In this document: in pieces, positions 15,978 through 24,882 of the stretch
Position numbering within the stretch: position 1 is the stretch's first letter
Layout: each line of letters starts with the position of its first letter
From: Elusimicrobia bacterium UBA5214
GTDB lineage: Bacteria; Elusimicrobiota; UBA5214
Length of the DNA stretch: 64,000 nt
Direction of reading: 5' to 3'
NCBI GenBank assembly: GCA_002412545.1
Contig: DHVG01000002.1
Span: 1 to 64,000, forward strand
The notes under the pieces: model-generated
The model's database searches: none
What the model was told of the DNA's origin: nothing
What the model saw: the letters and a program-made list of their open reading frames with translations, nothing else
Translations under genes and position numbers: made by a program

Positions 15978-17161
15978 TTTTCCATCATTCTTAACAATTT
16001 CTTTGCATACTTTTTGTTTGCCAAATTAATATAACTGATATAACCAAGAACTTCTTTCTCATTGCCAATGCCTTTCGTAACGAAGTTATGCACTTTTGCT
16101 CTGACATTTCTTCTGAATTTTCTTGAGATTGTGGGCTTGCCTGAATTCAGCACAAGTCCTGTTACTCGCATTGCCCTGTTCTTCTTGAAAACGCGTATTT
16201 TTTCCTCGTTAACTCTATAACTATAATCCTTGATCATGCTTTTGACTCTTTCAATCAGTTTGCCTATTCCTACAGTGTGTTTATTGAACTCAACACAAGA
16301 AAAAGTCAGGTCATCTGCATACCTCGAATAACGCCATCCCATAAATCCCGCTATTTTTTTCAGTTTTCCATCCAATTCACCTAAAACAAAGTTCAAAAGC
16401 ATTCCTGAACTTGGTGCACCTTGAGGAAGATGACCCTTGTAAGTGCATAATCTGACTAGTATTTTCGCTCCTTTTTCAGTGAAATATTCTTTTAAATGTT
16501 TGACAAGCATTTCTTCCTTTGTGTTTCTGAAAGCATCTTTCAAATCAATCCTTACGATGACAGTTGCTTCTTTATGGAGCGAAGCATTACTCAAAATGTT
16601 TCTTCCCGGGACAAAGCCATGCACTGAACTGTTGCTATTCCATATCTGATTCCTATAAAGTATTTTCTTCAGAATCAATCTCTGGATGTTTGCCAGCTCT
16701 TGTGTTGGTGCCTCGATAATTCTTCTTCCGCCATTTCTCTTTGGAATGGCAAACGAGCGATAATGCCTTTCTTTATTGCGGAAGCGCGTGACAAACTGCT
16801 TTATCTTGGGTATTCCCTCGAGCGGATTCTTTTTTCTCTTTGGGTAATACCTATCAATGAGACATTTGACTTCTTGCAAAACTTTTCTTTCCTCGGGCTC
16901 GGCAATTACTTTTAGAAGCATTTCCCTTTCCACATTTCCTTCCCCGTGACTATTCAAGTAATTGAACAAATTAGCTACATCCTCTGCTGTGCAATGGTTT
17001 GCCGAAAAGCTACGCAACAACGTGTTGAAATCAACTTTGCATTTCTTTTGCTTGGCAAGACAAACTATTTCAAGAGGACTTGCCCAGAGAACGCGTTCGT
17101 CTTTCGTTTTTTCGTACAATGCTTCCTTTGTTTTTTCTATTAAATCCTGCGATATCCACAC
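15911..17161 (-). CDS. Retron-type reverse transcriptase 2
   Basis: A 416-residue RT. An N-terminal helical extension (about 1-110) without a known motif precedes the polymerase. Motifs in order: SFAIPKRNGGRRIIEAP (about 135-151), the retron signature NAxxH as NASLH (about 187-191), motif A RIDLKDAF (catalytic Asp), motif B LPQGAPSSGMLLNF, the active site RYADDLTFS, and VTGLVLN, the retron VTG motif. The GTG start has AGGAGGT 8 bp upstream, within the end of the previous gene. The last 22 codons coincide with the first RNA unit. The enzyme presumably primes on and copies one or more of the five RNAs that follow. Retron RTs are usually about 300-350 residues, so the N-terminal part may be an added function. 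Confidence 0.93.
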   Translation of the reverse strand: MWISQDLIEKTKEALYEKTKDERVLWASPLEIVCLAKQKKCKVDFNTLLRSFSANHCTAEDVANLFNYLNSHGEGNVEREMLLKVIAEPEERKVLQEVKCLIDRYYPKRKKNPLEGIPKIKQFVTRFRNKERHYRSFAIPKRNGGRRIIEAPTQELANIQRLILKKILYRNQIWNSNSSVHGFVPGRNILSNASLHKEATVIVRIDLKDAFRNTKEEMLVKHLKEYFTEKGAKILVRLCTYKGHLPQGAPSSGMLLNFVLGELDGKLKKIAGFMGWRYSRYADDLTFSCVEFNKHTVGIGKLIERVKSMIKDYSYRVNEEKIRVFKKNRAMRVTGLVLNSGKPTISRKFRRNVRAKVHNFVTKGIGNEKEVLGYISYINLANKKYAKKLLRMMEKLPSTHVPRQDAIGISSGVASE

Positions 17162-17167
17162 TATTAT

Positions 17168-17686
17168 TCACCTCCTGTTTGCATTCTTAAGTTCGTCCAT
17201 CACAGCAACAGGCCTCAAAATTTCAGCAACCTTTTTTACATTTTCTAATCGCTCAGTCCAGTGGTTCCTTGACCATTCTTTTCTTGCTCTCAGCAATTTT
17301 TGCCCATACTTTTCTTTTTCTTCGCTAATTTCCTTGACAATTTCTCCTGGCTTATTCATGAGCGAATCTATTTCGCAAGGAATCTCAATTATTTCCTTGC
17401 CATTTCTGGAATAATGCAAATAACCTTCGTGTTTGCCAGTGGTTATCGAATAATGATGTTCAGTCAAAAAGATAATGTCAGATGGAAGTTTGACTGTTTC
17501 TTCAGGGCAATCAAGCAACTCGTGTGCGTAAAGTTCTTTCAAACGCCATGACCATATTGCAATTGGTGTTGAATAGGAGTAAAGCACGCCGTGTTCGCAA
17601 TGATAGTGTTTGCTGTAACTCTTTGCATCAATCTTGCCTTGATGCTCAACAAAAATTTCCGCTATTTGATAATTTGGATATCTCAT
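17168..17686 (-). CDS. Unknown protein upstream of RT2
   Basis: A 172-residue soluble protein. The N-terminal part has HYHCEHGVLYSYSTPIAIW, a pattern seen in small phage and plasmid proteins of unknown role (the GxLYSYxTPIA type). A long charged helix forms the C-terminus (EIVKEISEEKEKYGQKLLRA). The ATG has AAGGAG 8 bp upstream. The stop codon lies inside the ribosome site of the RT gene 6 bp away, so expression is coupled to the RT. It is the first gene of the RT2 operon and may be an accessory or RNA-handling protein; this is inference. Confidence 0.65.
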   Translation of the reverse strand: MRYPNYQIAEIFVEHQGKIDAKSYSKHYHCEHGVLYSYSTPIAIWSWRLKELYAHELLDCPEETVKLPSDIIFLTEHHYSITTGKHEGYLHYSRNGKEIIEIPCEIDSLMNKPGEIVKEISEEKEKYGQKLLRARKEWSRNHWTERLENVKKVAEILRPVAVMDELKNANRR

Positions 17687-17721
17687 CTCTTTGCTCCTTT
17701 CTTTTTTTACTTAAGAAAAAC

Positions 17722-17750
17722 TTGACAAAAATGTAATGAATTGCTAAAAT
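17722..17750 (+). promoter_or_regulatory. Sigma70-type promoter
   Basis: TTGACA (17722-17727), 17-bp spacer, TAAAAT (17745-17750). It reads away from the RT2 operon toward the structured leader at 17838 and the secreted-protein gene. Confidence 0.78.
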
Positions 17751-17837
17751 TTTTTGTGTTGATAAAATGCTTCTTTGAGTATAAGAAATTGTTGTTGCTT
17801 CTTGTTCAGTCTTTTTCTTAAAGAAGCTATTACTTCT

Positions 17838-17949
17838 CACTTTCGGGTAAGAGAAAGACTGCTGCTATCCGCCGAGAGGCGGAAGGGATGGCAGTCAATT
17901 ATCGGATTTACCTGAGAGTGGCCGATGTTGATATGTGCCCCTTTTTGTT
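17838..17949 (+). ncRNA. Structured leader RNA, riboswitch-like
   Basis: CACTTTCGGGTAA (17838-17850) pairs over 13 positions with TTACCTGAGAGTG (17908-17920), two of them G-U pairs that only work in the plus-strand RNA. Inside, GACTGC/GCAGTC (17857-17862, 17891-17896) encloses CCGCC/GGCGG with a GAGA tetraloop. A CCCCTTTTTGTTTTG tail (17935-17949) could pair with AAGGG at 17883 as a terminator. The tail resembles the hairpin at 2010. It may be a regulatory leader of the secreted-protein gene at 18111 or a free RNA; no known family recognised. The flanks 17757-17837 and 17950-18110 show nothing else. Confidence 0.6.
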
Positions 17950-18110
17950 TTGAAGGGCAAAACGGTGACAAAAAATAAATGTTTTAGTTTTCACTCCGGC
18001 TATTTTTTGATACAATGTTTGATAAGGTCTGCCGGAAATTCTTGAGTAGTTAAAGATAGGATTCCCTTCTTACTTGTGTCAAAAGGTTTTTGAATAATCT
18101 TCCCCGAGTG

Positions 18111-21100
18111 ATGAAAAAGATTTTTAGGATTTATGGGACAGCAATAATTCTCTTGGTTTTTGTTGGTACTGTCTTGGCCGGGTGGGAATTTCAGATTGTC
18201 GACTCGGTAGGAGATGTGGGGAAATATGCGTCGGTTGCTCTTGATTCAGGTGGTAACCCACATATTAGTTACGTTGATAGAACAAACGGCTACTTGAAAT
18301 ATGCTAAATGGAATGGAGAGTCTTGGGATATTCGAACTGTTGATTCAAGTGGTGATGTTGGTGAATACATATCAATCGCTGTCGATTCTAGTGGTTGGCC
18401 ACATATCGCTTATCAAGCTACCCATCCAAATTACGACTTAAGGTATGCAAAGTGGAATGGAGAATCTTGGGACATCCAAATTGTCGTTTCCACCGGTTAT
18501 GTTGGTTACTCTGCGTCTTTGGCTCTAGATTCGAACAATTATTCTCACATTTCCTATCTCGAGTATTTTTCTGGAACTAGGGAATATGAACTTAAGTATG
18601 CAAGATGGACAGGCTTCTCATGGGACATCCAAACGGTGGTTCAAAAAGGTAACACTTGGATATATGATAATTCCTTAGCACTAGATAGCCACAACTTCCC
18701 ACATATAGCGTATGTTAATCTGAAGTCATCAAAACTGACGTATGCAAAATTGACAGACGCGGGCTGGATTTTTGAAACGCTGACGCAGGACGGGGGTTTA
18801 AGTCCTTTGACAATTGAACTCGACTCTAGTGGGTTACCGCATATTGCCTATTTTAACCCGGAATCCATAACTGTCAGGTATGCGAGAAAACTCGTCTCAG
18901 GCTGGATGTATTCAACTGTGGATCTAGGTGGCTTTACTACCTATCCAGTTACCGTCATACTCAGTGATGCTTATCGTATTGACCTGAAAGTAGATTCATC
19001 CTTAAGTCCACATATAGTCTACTACCATCGTCCTATCGATACTGGTATTAGTGAGTTGAACTATGCGAGATGGACTGATTCGAATTGGCAGATTGATGTA
19101 ATTGAGGTACAAAAAGGAAGTTATCCATCCTTGGCGCTTGATGAAGATGATAACCCACACATTTCTTATTATGCAAACGGTGATCTCAAATATGCAAAAT
19201 GGACACCAGATGTTTACTACATTAAGGGTTACGTAAAAGATTCTGTTGGTTCAGGAATAACCGGAGTAACAGTTAGTTTGACAGGTGCTGTTTCTAAATC
19301 AACTACAACCCCAAGCTCAGGTTATTACCAGTTTCTCAATTTGTCTTCGGGAACCTATAAAGTTACTCCGTCAAAAACGAACTATACATTCACACCCTCA
19401 AGCCGAACTTACTCTCCTTTGATTTCTAACCAAGACAATCAGAATTTTACAGGCACATATTCACCGGTTACATATTACATCAAAGGATATATCAAAGATT
19501 CTGCTGGTTTAGGTATAAGTGGAGTAACGGTAAGTTTATCAGGCACTATTTCCAAATCAACCACAACTCCAAGTTCCGGTTACTATGAGTTTCTCAATCT
19601 ATCATCGGGTACTTACACGGTGACTCCAAGCAAAGCAAATTATACCTTTACGCCATCAAACAGAACTTACTCACCGCTCATTTCCAATCAGGACAACCAG
19701 AGTTTTACCGGCACATATTCACCAGTAACATACTACATCAAAGGTTATGTAAAAGACAATCAAGGTCAAGGCATCAATAATGTGACAGTAACTTTGTCTG
19801 GAGATGCTTCAAAAACATATACAACAGGAAGCACAGGTTATTATGAATTTCTGAGCTTGGTTTCGGGCAATTATACGGTAACGCCAAGCAAATCACGCTG
19901 GAAATTTAGTCCGAGTAGTTATACCTATATTTCACTTGATAGCGATAAAAAAGACCAAGACTTTCTCGGGACGATAACAGACCCTGTGCTTTCCGTGCGG
20001 GTCGTTGACCATTATAAGGCTGAAGGCGCACTTGGCGTTTGGAAACGCTTAAAAGCAGCGATCGATGCGATTACCGACTTTTATCGTACGGATGCTGACC
20101 TTTATTTTGAGCTTTATGAATATCAACAATTTGAGAAATTTTATTTCGTAGACCAACGAGGAAATCGGTCAGACACATATTTTTTATCTGACTATTCAGC
20201 GACAGAAGGCGGAATATATAAATTTCCTTTCCGAGAAACTAGGACGCATGTTCAGCTGATAAAAGATATAAATAATGTCATTGATATATTAAAGGTTATC
20301 ACTTTATCAGCGAAGACTCCTGCCGGAATGAAGCTTGTTGACTTGGATCCCCTTGTGCTATATGGAATATCCAAAATTGTGCTCATAGACAAGGCAAGCC
20401 AAGAGTATACTCATTCGGAAACAATTATTATTCCTACTGCTTTCCACACAGTTTTAGAAAATATTCAAATATCTGCAGCTACTTATATGGCTTTTTTGTC
20501 TCATACTAGCTACCCTTTGACTTGGATAAGAGTTTACAGTCCAGTGGACTTGCTATTCGAAAATTCTGTTGGAGAAAAAGTTGGCATAGTAAATGGAGTT
20601 GTAGCAAACGAAATACCACGAGCAATTTACAGCGGGCCGGATTTTGAGAAAGAGTATATAATTATTCCTAATGTTGACAGCTTCAGATTGAGGGCGTCTG
20701 TGATTGGGGTTCAAGAAGGAACTTATTCTTTGTCGGCAGGCATTAGCGGTGGTCTTATCGAGCCTGTCATTATAGAAAGAGAAAATGTTGCTATAGCTTC
20801 TGGTCAGCAACATAGTATTACCATTGAGACTTTTTTCCACTCAGACAAACTTTTATCACATGTCTTAAATGTTCCAAACCCAATTAGCGTAGAAACATCT
20901 ATCACATTTGTATTATCAAAAGAAGCAAAAGTTACTATCAAAATTTACAATATCGATGGTGACCTATTGGAAGAATTGGGGCCTCTTTCTGGATTTACTG
21001 GATATAACAAAGTTAGATGGCTCGGCACTGATAGCAGCGGAAAATTTCTTCCGAACGGTCTCTATATTTACAGAGTATTGGCTGAAGCCGACAATCAGAA

Positions 21101-21137
21101 AGCTGTTGAAACAAACAAACTCGTTATTTCTCGTTAA
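18111..21137 (+). CDS. Large secreted propeller protein with FlgD-like tail
   Basis: A 1008-residue exported protein. Signal peptide at about 1-22 (IILLVFVGTVLAG). Residues about 25-365 hold about seven repeats of the type SxALDSxGxPHIxY...YAKWxGxSWD, probably a beta-propeller. Three carboxypeptidase-regulatory-like repeats follow (about 370-635), each starting YYIKGYVKD and ending in NFTGT or similar. A 270-residue unknown part and a C-terminal FlgD-Ig/T9SS-like domain (VTIKIYNIDGDLLEEL, then LPNGLYIYRVLAE) complete it. This architecture is common in Gram-negative bacteria such as candidate phyla with type IX-like export. The ATG at 18111 begins the signal peptide; no clear ribosome site. 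Confidence 0.82.
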   Translation: MKKIFRIYGTAIILLVFVGTVLAGWEFQIVDSVGDVGKYASVALDSGGNPHISYVDRTNGYLKYAKWNGESWDIRTVDSSGDVGEYISIAVDSSGWPHIAYQATHPNYDLRYAKWNGESWDIQIVVSTGYVGYSASLALDSNNYSHISYLEYFSGTREYELKYARWTGFSWDIQTVVQKGNTWIYDNSLALDSHNFPHIAYVNLKSSKLTYAKLTDAGWIFETLTQDGGLSPLTIELDSSGLPHIAYFNPESITVRYARKLVSGWMYSTVDLGGFTTYPVTVILSDAYRIDLKVDSSLSPHIVYYHRPIDTGISELNYARWTDSNWQIDVIEVQKGSYPSLALDEDDNPHISYYANGDLKYAKWTPDVYYIKGYVKDSVGSGITGVTVSLTGAVSKSTTTPSSGYYQFLNLSSGTYKVTPSKTNYTFTPSSRTYSPLISNQDNQNFTGTYSPVTYYIKGYIKDSAGLGISGVTVSLSGTISKSTTTPSSGYYEFLNLSSGTYTVTPSKANYTFTPSNRTYSPLISNQDNQSFTGTYSPVTYYIKGYVKDNQGQGINNVTVTLSGDASKTYTTGSTGYYEFLSLVSGNYTVTPSKSRWKFSPSSYTYISLDSDKKDQDFLGTITDPVLSVRVVDHYKAEGALGVWKRLKAAIDAITDFYRTDADLYFELYEYQQFEKFYFVDQRGNRSDTYFLSDYSATEGGIYKFPFRETRTHVQLIKDINNVIDILKVITLSAKTPAGMKLVDLDPLVLYGISKIVLIDKASQEYTHSETIIIPTAFHTVLENIQISAATYMAFLSHTSYPLTWIRVYSPVDLLFENSVGEKVGIVNGVVANEIPRAIYSGPDFEKEYIIIPNVDSFRLRASVIGVQEGTYSLSAGISGGLIEPVIIERENVAIASGQQHSITIETFFHSDKLLSHVLNVPNPISVETSITFVLSKEAKVTIKIYNIDGDLLEELGPLSGFTGYNKVRWLGTDSSGKFLPNGLYIYRVLAEADNQKAVETNKLVISR

Positions 21138-21141
21138 CTTC

Positions 21142-21765
21142 TTAGCAGATTGCTTGTTCAAGGACCAAACCAAAATAACCCTGTGCTGGATTTTGGGGGT
21201 GTTGTGCAAGAGTTATGTTATAGACTTTGCCCTCAGAAGTCTTTACTTTGACTGTTTGATTAGGTTTTAAGTTTTTTACAACTTTATCGAATTGAGAATG
21301 ACGTAAAACTTTTTTATCATCTATACCGACAATCCTTTCACCAATTACTATACCTGCTGTCCTTGAGGGATTGTTCGGCGTGTCTGAATAGTTAACAATC
21401 CGAATACCACAAGGAGTTGGCACGGGTGGTGTAAAGTAAATACTTATAAATTGAGGGGGACCTGTGTAGAAAGCTAATGCAACTGGATTTAATAAGAGTA
21501 AGAAAAGTATAGAAACTGCAACACCTAATTTTTCTTTCTCTTTCTCGAAAAGCAAAAAGACTATGGAACAGGTGACCGGATAATAAAAAAGTGAAGCAAA
21601 AAACAAAACAAACATGAGAGCAATAATAAAAACCAAGGGTTGTGTTAGCAGGAATGACAATAAGCCAAACCAGACTTTGCTGAAGAAAAAAATGTGAAAG
21701 AAGACAAGAATAGAGAGCACAACAAGTTTCCTTGTATCTAGGCGAAAAAAAATTTTCCAATCCAT
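21142..21765 (-). CDS. Membrane protein with PDZ domain
   Basis: A 207-residue protein with three or four membrane helices (about 15-105) and a C-terminal PDZ domain: NNPSRTAGIVIGERIVGIDD, then FDKVVKNLKPNQTVKVKT. There are no protease residues. PDZ domains bind peptide tails, so it may recruit a partner to the membrane. A TATA-like CTTTTAAAC lies about 25 bp before the ATG, which fits an archaeal leaderless promoter although its neighbours are bacterial-type. It converges on the secreted protein gene (4-bp gap) and starts almost back to back with the barrel gene. Confidence 0.7.
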   Translation of the reverse strand: MDWKIFFRLDTRKLVVLSILVFFHIFFFSKVWFGLLSFLLTQPLVFIIALMFVLFFASLFYYPVTCSIVFLLFEKEKEKLGVAVSILFLLLLNPVALAFYTGPPQFISIYFTPPVPTPCGIRIVNYSDTPNNPSRTAGIVIGERIVGIDDKKVLRHSQFDKVVKNLKPNQTVKVKTSEGKVYNITLAQHPQNPAQGYFGLVLEQAIC

Positions 21766-21801
21766 ATTATCTTGATGTTAGGAATGTTTAAAAGCTTTTC
21801 T

Positions 21802-22746
21802 ATGAACAGAAGAATTTCTCAAACGCAAATTCGTAATGGAATTTCAAGAATACTGAAAAACATCTTTTGGTCAATGGTTTGTATCTATGTTATTTCTGTT
21901 GCGAAGCCAGCAGAAGCAAATGAAAACACAATGGCATTCCTAAAGCGAGGTATTGGGGCTAAGGCATTGTCACTTGGCGGCGCTTTTGTTGCAGTAGCTG
22001 ATGATGCAACATCAGTTTATTGGAATCCCGCCGGACTAACACAAAATAAGAAATTTTCCATAGCAGCATCTTATGACGATAGATTCGGAATAGGAGTCAA
22101 AGACCAATATGTTAGCTTCGGAAAATCTTGGAAAAATATAGCATTTGGCATTGCATTTGTCAGGACGAGCATTGATAAAATACCTAGGACAAAGTGGGAT
22201 GAATACCAACGACCACTTCTTGAAGGTTATTTTGAAACTTCAGATAATGCTCTTTTTTTGTCTACTGCACTAAGAATATTCAAAGGAATTTCTGTGGGAG
22301 TAAATGGAAAATATTTCTATAGTCAGCTGGACAAGAACAGTGGAAGCGGAGCGGATATCGATGTTGGGCTCTTGCTTCAACCTGTGCGATATGTCCGGTT
22401 TGGTGTGAATGCTCAAAACTTGAGAGAAGGAAAGATTGCATGGGACACCGGCTACGAGGACGCTTTGTCGAGGAATATAAAAGTTGGACTATCTTTTTCT
22501 GTTTTCAAAGAAGGATTGCTTGTGTCAAGCGAAATTGATAAATGGAAATATCGCGGAGGAATAGAAATTTCTCCAGTCAAACTAATAAAAATGCGAGGTG
22601 GTGTCTCCATAGATCGAAACGGAAACAAGAAAGCAGATTGGACAGCGGGTATTGGCTTAGCTATTTGGTTTTTGCGCTTGGATTTCGCTCACATTCCACA
22701 TGATTTAGGCGCAACAAATCAGATTATGCTTACTTTATTCTTATGA
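21802..22746 (+). CDS. PorV/PorQ-like outer-membrane beta-barrel protein
   Basis: About 314 residues. After a hydrophobic export segment (IFWSMVCIYVISVAKPAEA) comes the family signature AFLKRGIGAKALSLGGAFVAVADD...SVYWNPAGL, diagnostic for PorV-type barrels that work with type IX secretion or lipid transport. Many alternating strands follow (GISVGVNGKYFYSQ, IKVGLSFSVF). It needs an outer membrane, so its host should be Gram-negative. It is probably linked to the FlgD-tailed secreted protein at 18111. An earlier ATG at 21775 is possible; the start is uncertain because the divergent gene begins 10 bp from it. Confidence 0.82.
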   Translation: MNRRISQTQIRNGISRILKNIFWSMVCIYVISVAKPAEANENTMAFLKRGIGAKALSLGGAFVAVADDATSVYWNPAGLTQNKKFSIAASYDDRFGIGVKDQYVSFGKSWKNIAFGIAFVRTSIDKIPRTKWDEYQRPLLEGYFETSDNALFLSTALRIFKGISVGVNGKYFYSQLDKNSGSGADIDVGLLLQPVRYVRFGVNAQNLREGKIAWDTGYEDALSRNIKVGLSFSVFKEGLLVSSEIDKWKYRGGIEISPVKLIKMRGGVSIDRNGNKKADWTAGIGLAIWFLRLDFAHIPHDLGATNQIMLTLFL

Positions 22747-22828
22747 GAACCCCCTCATTCCAACCGAGTAATGATTATTTGGCTTGCTGGGATACTTCCT
22801 TTTTAATTTCCTCAGCAACTTTTCTAAA

Positions 22829-24505
22829 TTAACTCTTTCTTTTTCTTCTTTGTTCCTTTTTTCTTTCTTTTTCGAGATTTTTTTCATACTGAAGAACTTC
22901 TTCTAAAGGTTTGTCATTCCAGACTGTATAATTTTCTCTGGCCATCGTTATTTGCTCGTCGGGTTCTATGACAACCAATTTTTGATATAGCGTCTTGAAA
23001 AGTTTGGGAGCAAGTTTTCGTAAAGCAATTTCTGGAACCTCGTTTAAATGATAAACAAGTTCATTACCGCAAACATCAATATAGCCGTCTTTGTAGTCCT
23101 CCAAGTCATTTCCCGAAGCGGTTGTGCCATAGCAATAAGCGAGCAGTTCAATCAGTTGATAAATCCATATTGGGAAAATATCAAAGCCTGCAAGATTCAG
23201 CATAGTCTTGTTTTTCTTTCTGTTATTAATCACAAAACCATATGTGTAAAAATTGAGTTCAGGCGAGCCTATGACAGCAGGAACGACTCTTGGATTTTCT
23301 TTGAGCGGCTTTTGAGAGATGTATATTGTGCAGTCACGTCCGTATTTCAAATCATCGATTTTGCATGAAGCGAGCAATCTTTTTAATTTTTGTGTTCCTT
23401 GTTTTGAATTTAATGTTTCAGCAAGTAATCCTTGAAACAATTCTTCTTCATCCAATTCAGGCCAATCAGGCAGAACACCCATTTCACCGGTCCAGAATTT
23501 TGCAATGCTGTCATTAGTAATCACCCAGAATGTTGAATCCATGCTGTGTGAGGAATTGCTGTTCAGCCAGATTTTGATACCTTCGTTTTCTTTAATCACG
23601 TTTCTATGTATGCCGCATTGAAGAGGGCATAATTTAATTGATTCAACCAAAGATTCGTATGAGTAGTCTTTCAAAGGACATTCAATATCAGTGAAGGAAC
23701 AAGGCTTAAGTGTTTTGCCGCTTGTGATTGTTAACCATCTTTTCAATGCTCCACAGCCGTCATAAACTGAGTTTACTCCTTCGGGCACTGCTTCGCATGA
23801 ACTCACATAGGCTGATTTAAGGTTTAGTTCCCTGAAAAAAGAAAGCATTTCAACTGATGTAAGGCTTTCCTTTGACTTTTCTTTACCAAATCCGAAGGGT
23901 TTGAAGTTGAGAAAGCTCAATGTCGCCACTTTCAGAAGTTTTGGGATAACTTCCTTTAGGTTTTGAAGTTTTGATTTTCTAAGCAGCACGTTGATGCTTG
24001 CTTTGAAAGCATGTGAGTTAATCAGTTTAACGCAATTGATAACGAAATTAACTTCATCAGGCTCATGAAGCGATACCACGATGGTCAATTTGTTGTTTGG
24101 CTGGATTTGAGGAAGAAATCTTTCAAGCAACAAGCCATTCGTTGTAACTGACAAAGCAACAGGTTCATCTTTCAGGACATTTAATATTTCAACAATGCCG
24201 GAAAATTCAAAAGGTTCTCCCCCACCAAAATTTATCGTGAAAACATTTCCGACAAGATTTTTGCAAAACTTCATAACTTCTTCTTTTGTCCAAAAAGTTG
24301 TACCAGCTGGGTTTGCTGAGGTATAGCAGAATTTACATTCCTTGCTGCATTTCTTCGTTAATTCGATTGCTATGTGAAAGGGATTGTTAATGTTAATTGG
24401 CAGGCGTAAACAAGAATTCAACACATTTATATCACTAACCGGGTTAAAGAAATGCAAACCATCGCTTGTCAATTTATTAAGCCAAAAATTTTCTTTATTT
24501 CTCAT
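22829..24505 (-). CDS. Radical SAM protein with SPASM-like cysteines
   Basis: A 558-residue radical SAM enzyme. The 4Fe-4S-binding CX3CX2C is CSKECKFC (about 52-59), followed by GGGEPF (about 98-103) and the usual beta/alpha order. Further cysteines at about 245-300 (CGALKRW, CSFTDIECPLK, CPLQC) fit auxiliary clusters of the SPASM type. The C-terminal 250 residues are unfamiliar, with a basic tail. Such enzymes often modify peptides. It is the last gene of a long leftward set that includes another radical SAM gene and very small proteins; a small neighbour could be a substrate, which is conjecture. Confidence 0.85.
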   Translation of the reverse strand: MRNKENFWLNKLTSDGLHFFNPVSDINVLNSCLRLPININNPFHIAIELTKKCSKECKFCYTSANPAGTTFWTKEEVMKFCKNLVGNVFTINFGGGEPFEFSGIVEILNVLKDEPVALSVTTNGLLLERFLPQIQPNNKLTIVVSLHEPDEVNFVINCVKLINSHAFKASINVLLRKSKLQNLKEVIPKLLKVATLSFLNFKPFGFGKEKSKESLTSVEMLSFFRELNLKSAYVSSCEAVPEGVNSVYDGCGALKRWLTITSGKTLKPCSFTDIECPLKDYSYESLVESIKLCPLQCGIHRNVIKENEGIKIWLNSNSSHSMDSTFWVITNDSIAKFWTGEMGVLPDWPELDEEELFQGLLAETLNSKQGTQKLKRLLASCKIDDLKYGRDCTIYISQKPLKENPRVVPAVIGSPELNFYTYGFVINNRKKNKTMLNLAGFDIFPIWIYQLIELLAYCYGTTASGNDLEDYKDGYIDVCGNELVYHLNEVPEIALRKLAPKLFKTLYQKLVVIEPDEQITMARENYTVWNDKPLEEVLQYEKNLEKERKKEQRRKRKS

Positions 24506-24544
24506 TTGCTCATCACCGCCTTTTTTCCTTTGTGCTTGAAAGAT

Positions 24545-24727
24545 TCATTCTTCAATGCCAAAATATTCAATGAAATCTTTCAATTGTTCATCATCCCAGT
24601 TTCTTAATCTCTCATAAACTTCTTCGTGAAGTCCTTCTTCGCCAAGAACAAAATCCACAACCTCCATAAATTCTTCTTTGTTGCAATTTGGAATGAAATT
24701 TTGAATTTTAGAAAACGAGTTGCTCAT
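24545..24727 (-). CDS. Small acidic protein
   Basis: A 60-residue acidic protein, MSNSFSKIQNFIPNCNKEEF at the start and WDDEQLKDFIEYFGIEE at the end. AAAGGAGGAC lies about 6 bp before the ATG at 24727. It lies between two radical SAM genes of one leftward set. A role as peptide substrate or antitoxin-like partner is possible but unsupported. Confidence 0.5.
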   Translation of the reverse strand: MSNSFSKIQNFIPNCNKEEFMEVVDFVLGEEGLHEEVYERLRNWDDEQLKDFIEYFGIEE

Positions 24728-24747
24728 CTGCGTCCTCCTTTTGCCCT

Positions 24748-24882
24748 TCAGGGTTTTCTGCACATTGCCAATATGGTTACCCTCACATGATGTTGTAGAT
24801 GTTCTCTATCCCAACAGTTTTTGCCTTGCCATCCACACCAATCACAATGATAATGTTGTTGTTTTCTTTTCTTTTTCATCAT
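24748..24882 (-). CDS. 44-residue zinc-finger-like protein
   Basis: A tiny basic protein starting MMKKKRKQQHYHCDWCGWQG, with CDWC, a further Cys (NCWD) and the His pair of HLQHH, enough to bind zinc. AAGGAGA lies just before the start. Its first half overlaps the end of the radical SAM gene in another frame. It looks real because of the ribosome site and metal motif, but the overlap makes it uncertain. Confidence 0.45.
   Translation of the reverse strand: MMKKKRKQQHYHCDWCGWQGKNCWDREHLQHHVRVTILAMCRKP

Noticed and set aside
15249..17161. Group II intron or diversity-generating retroelement for RT2
   Set aside because: No domain V-like hairpin or maturase/endonuclease part, and no template repeat with a matching variable repeat. 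NAxxH and VTG motifs point to retron-type RTs.
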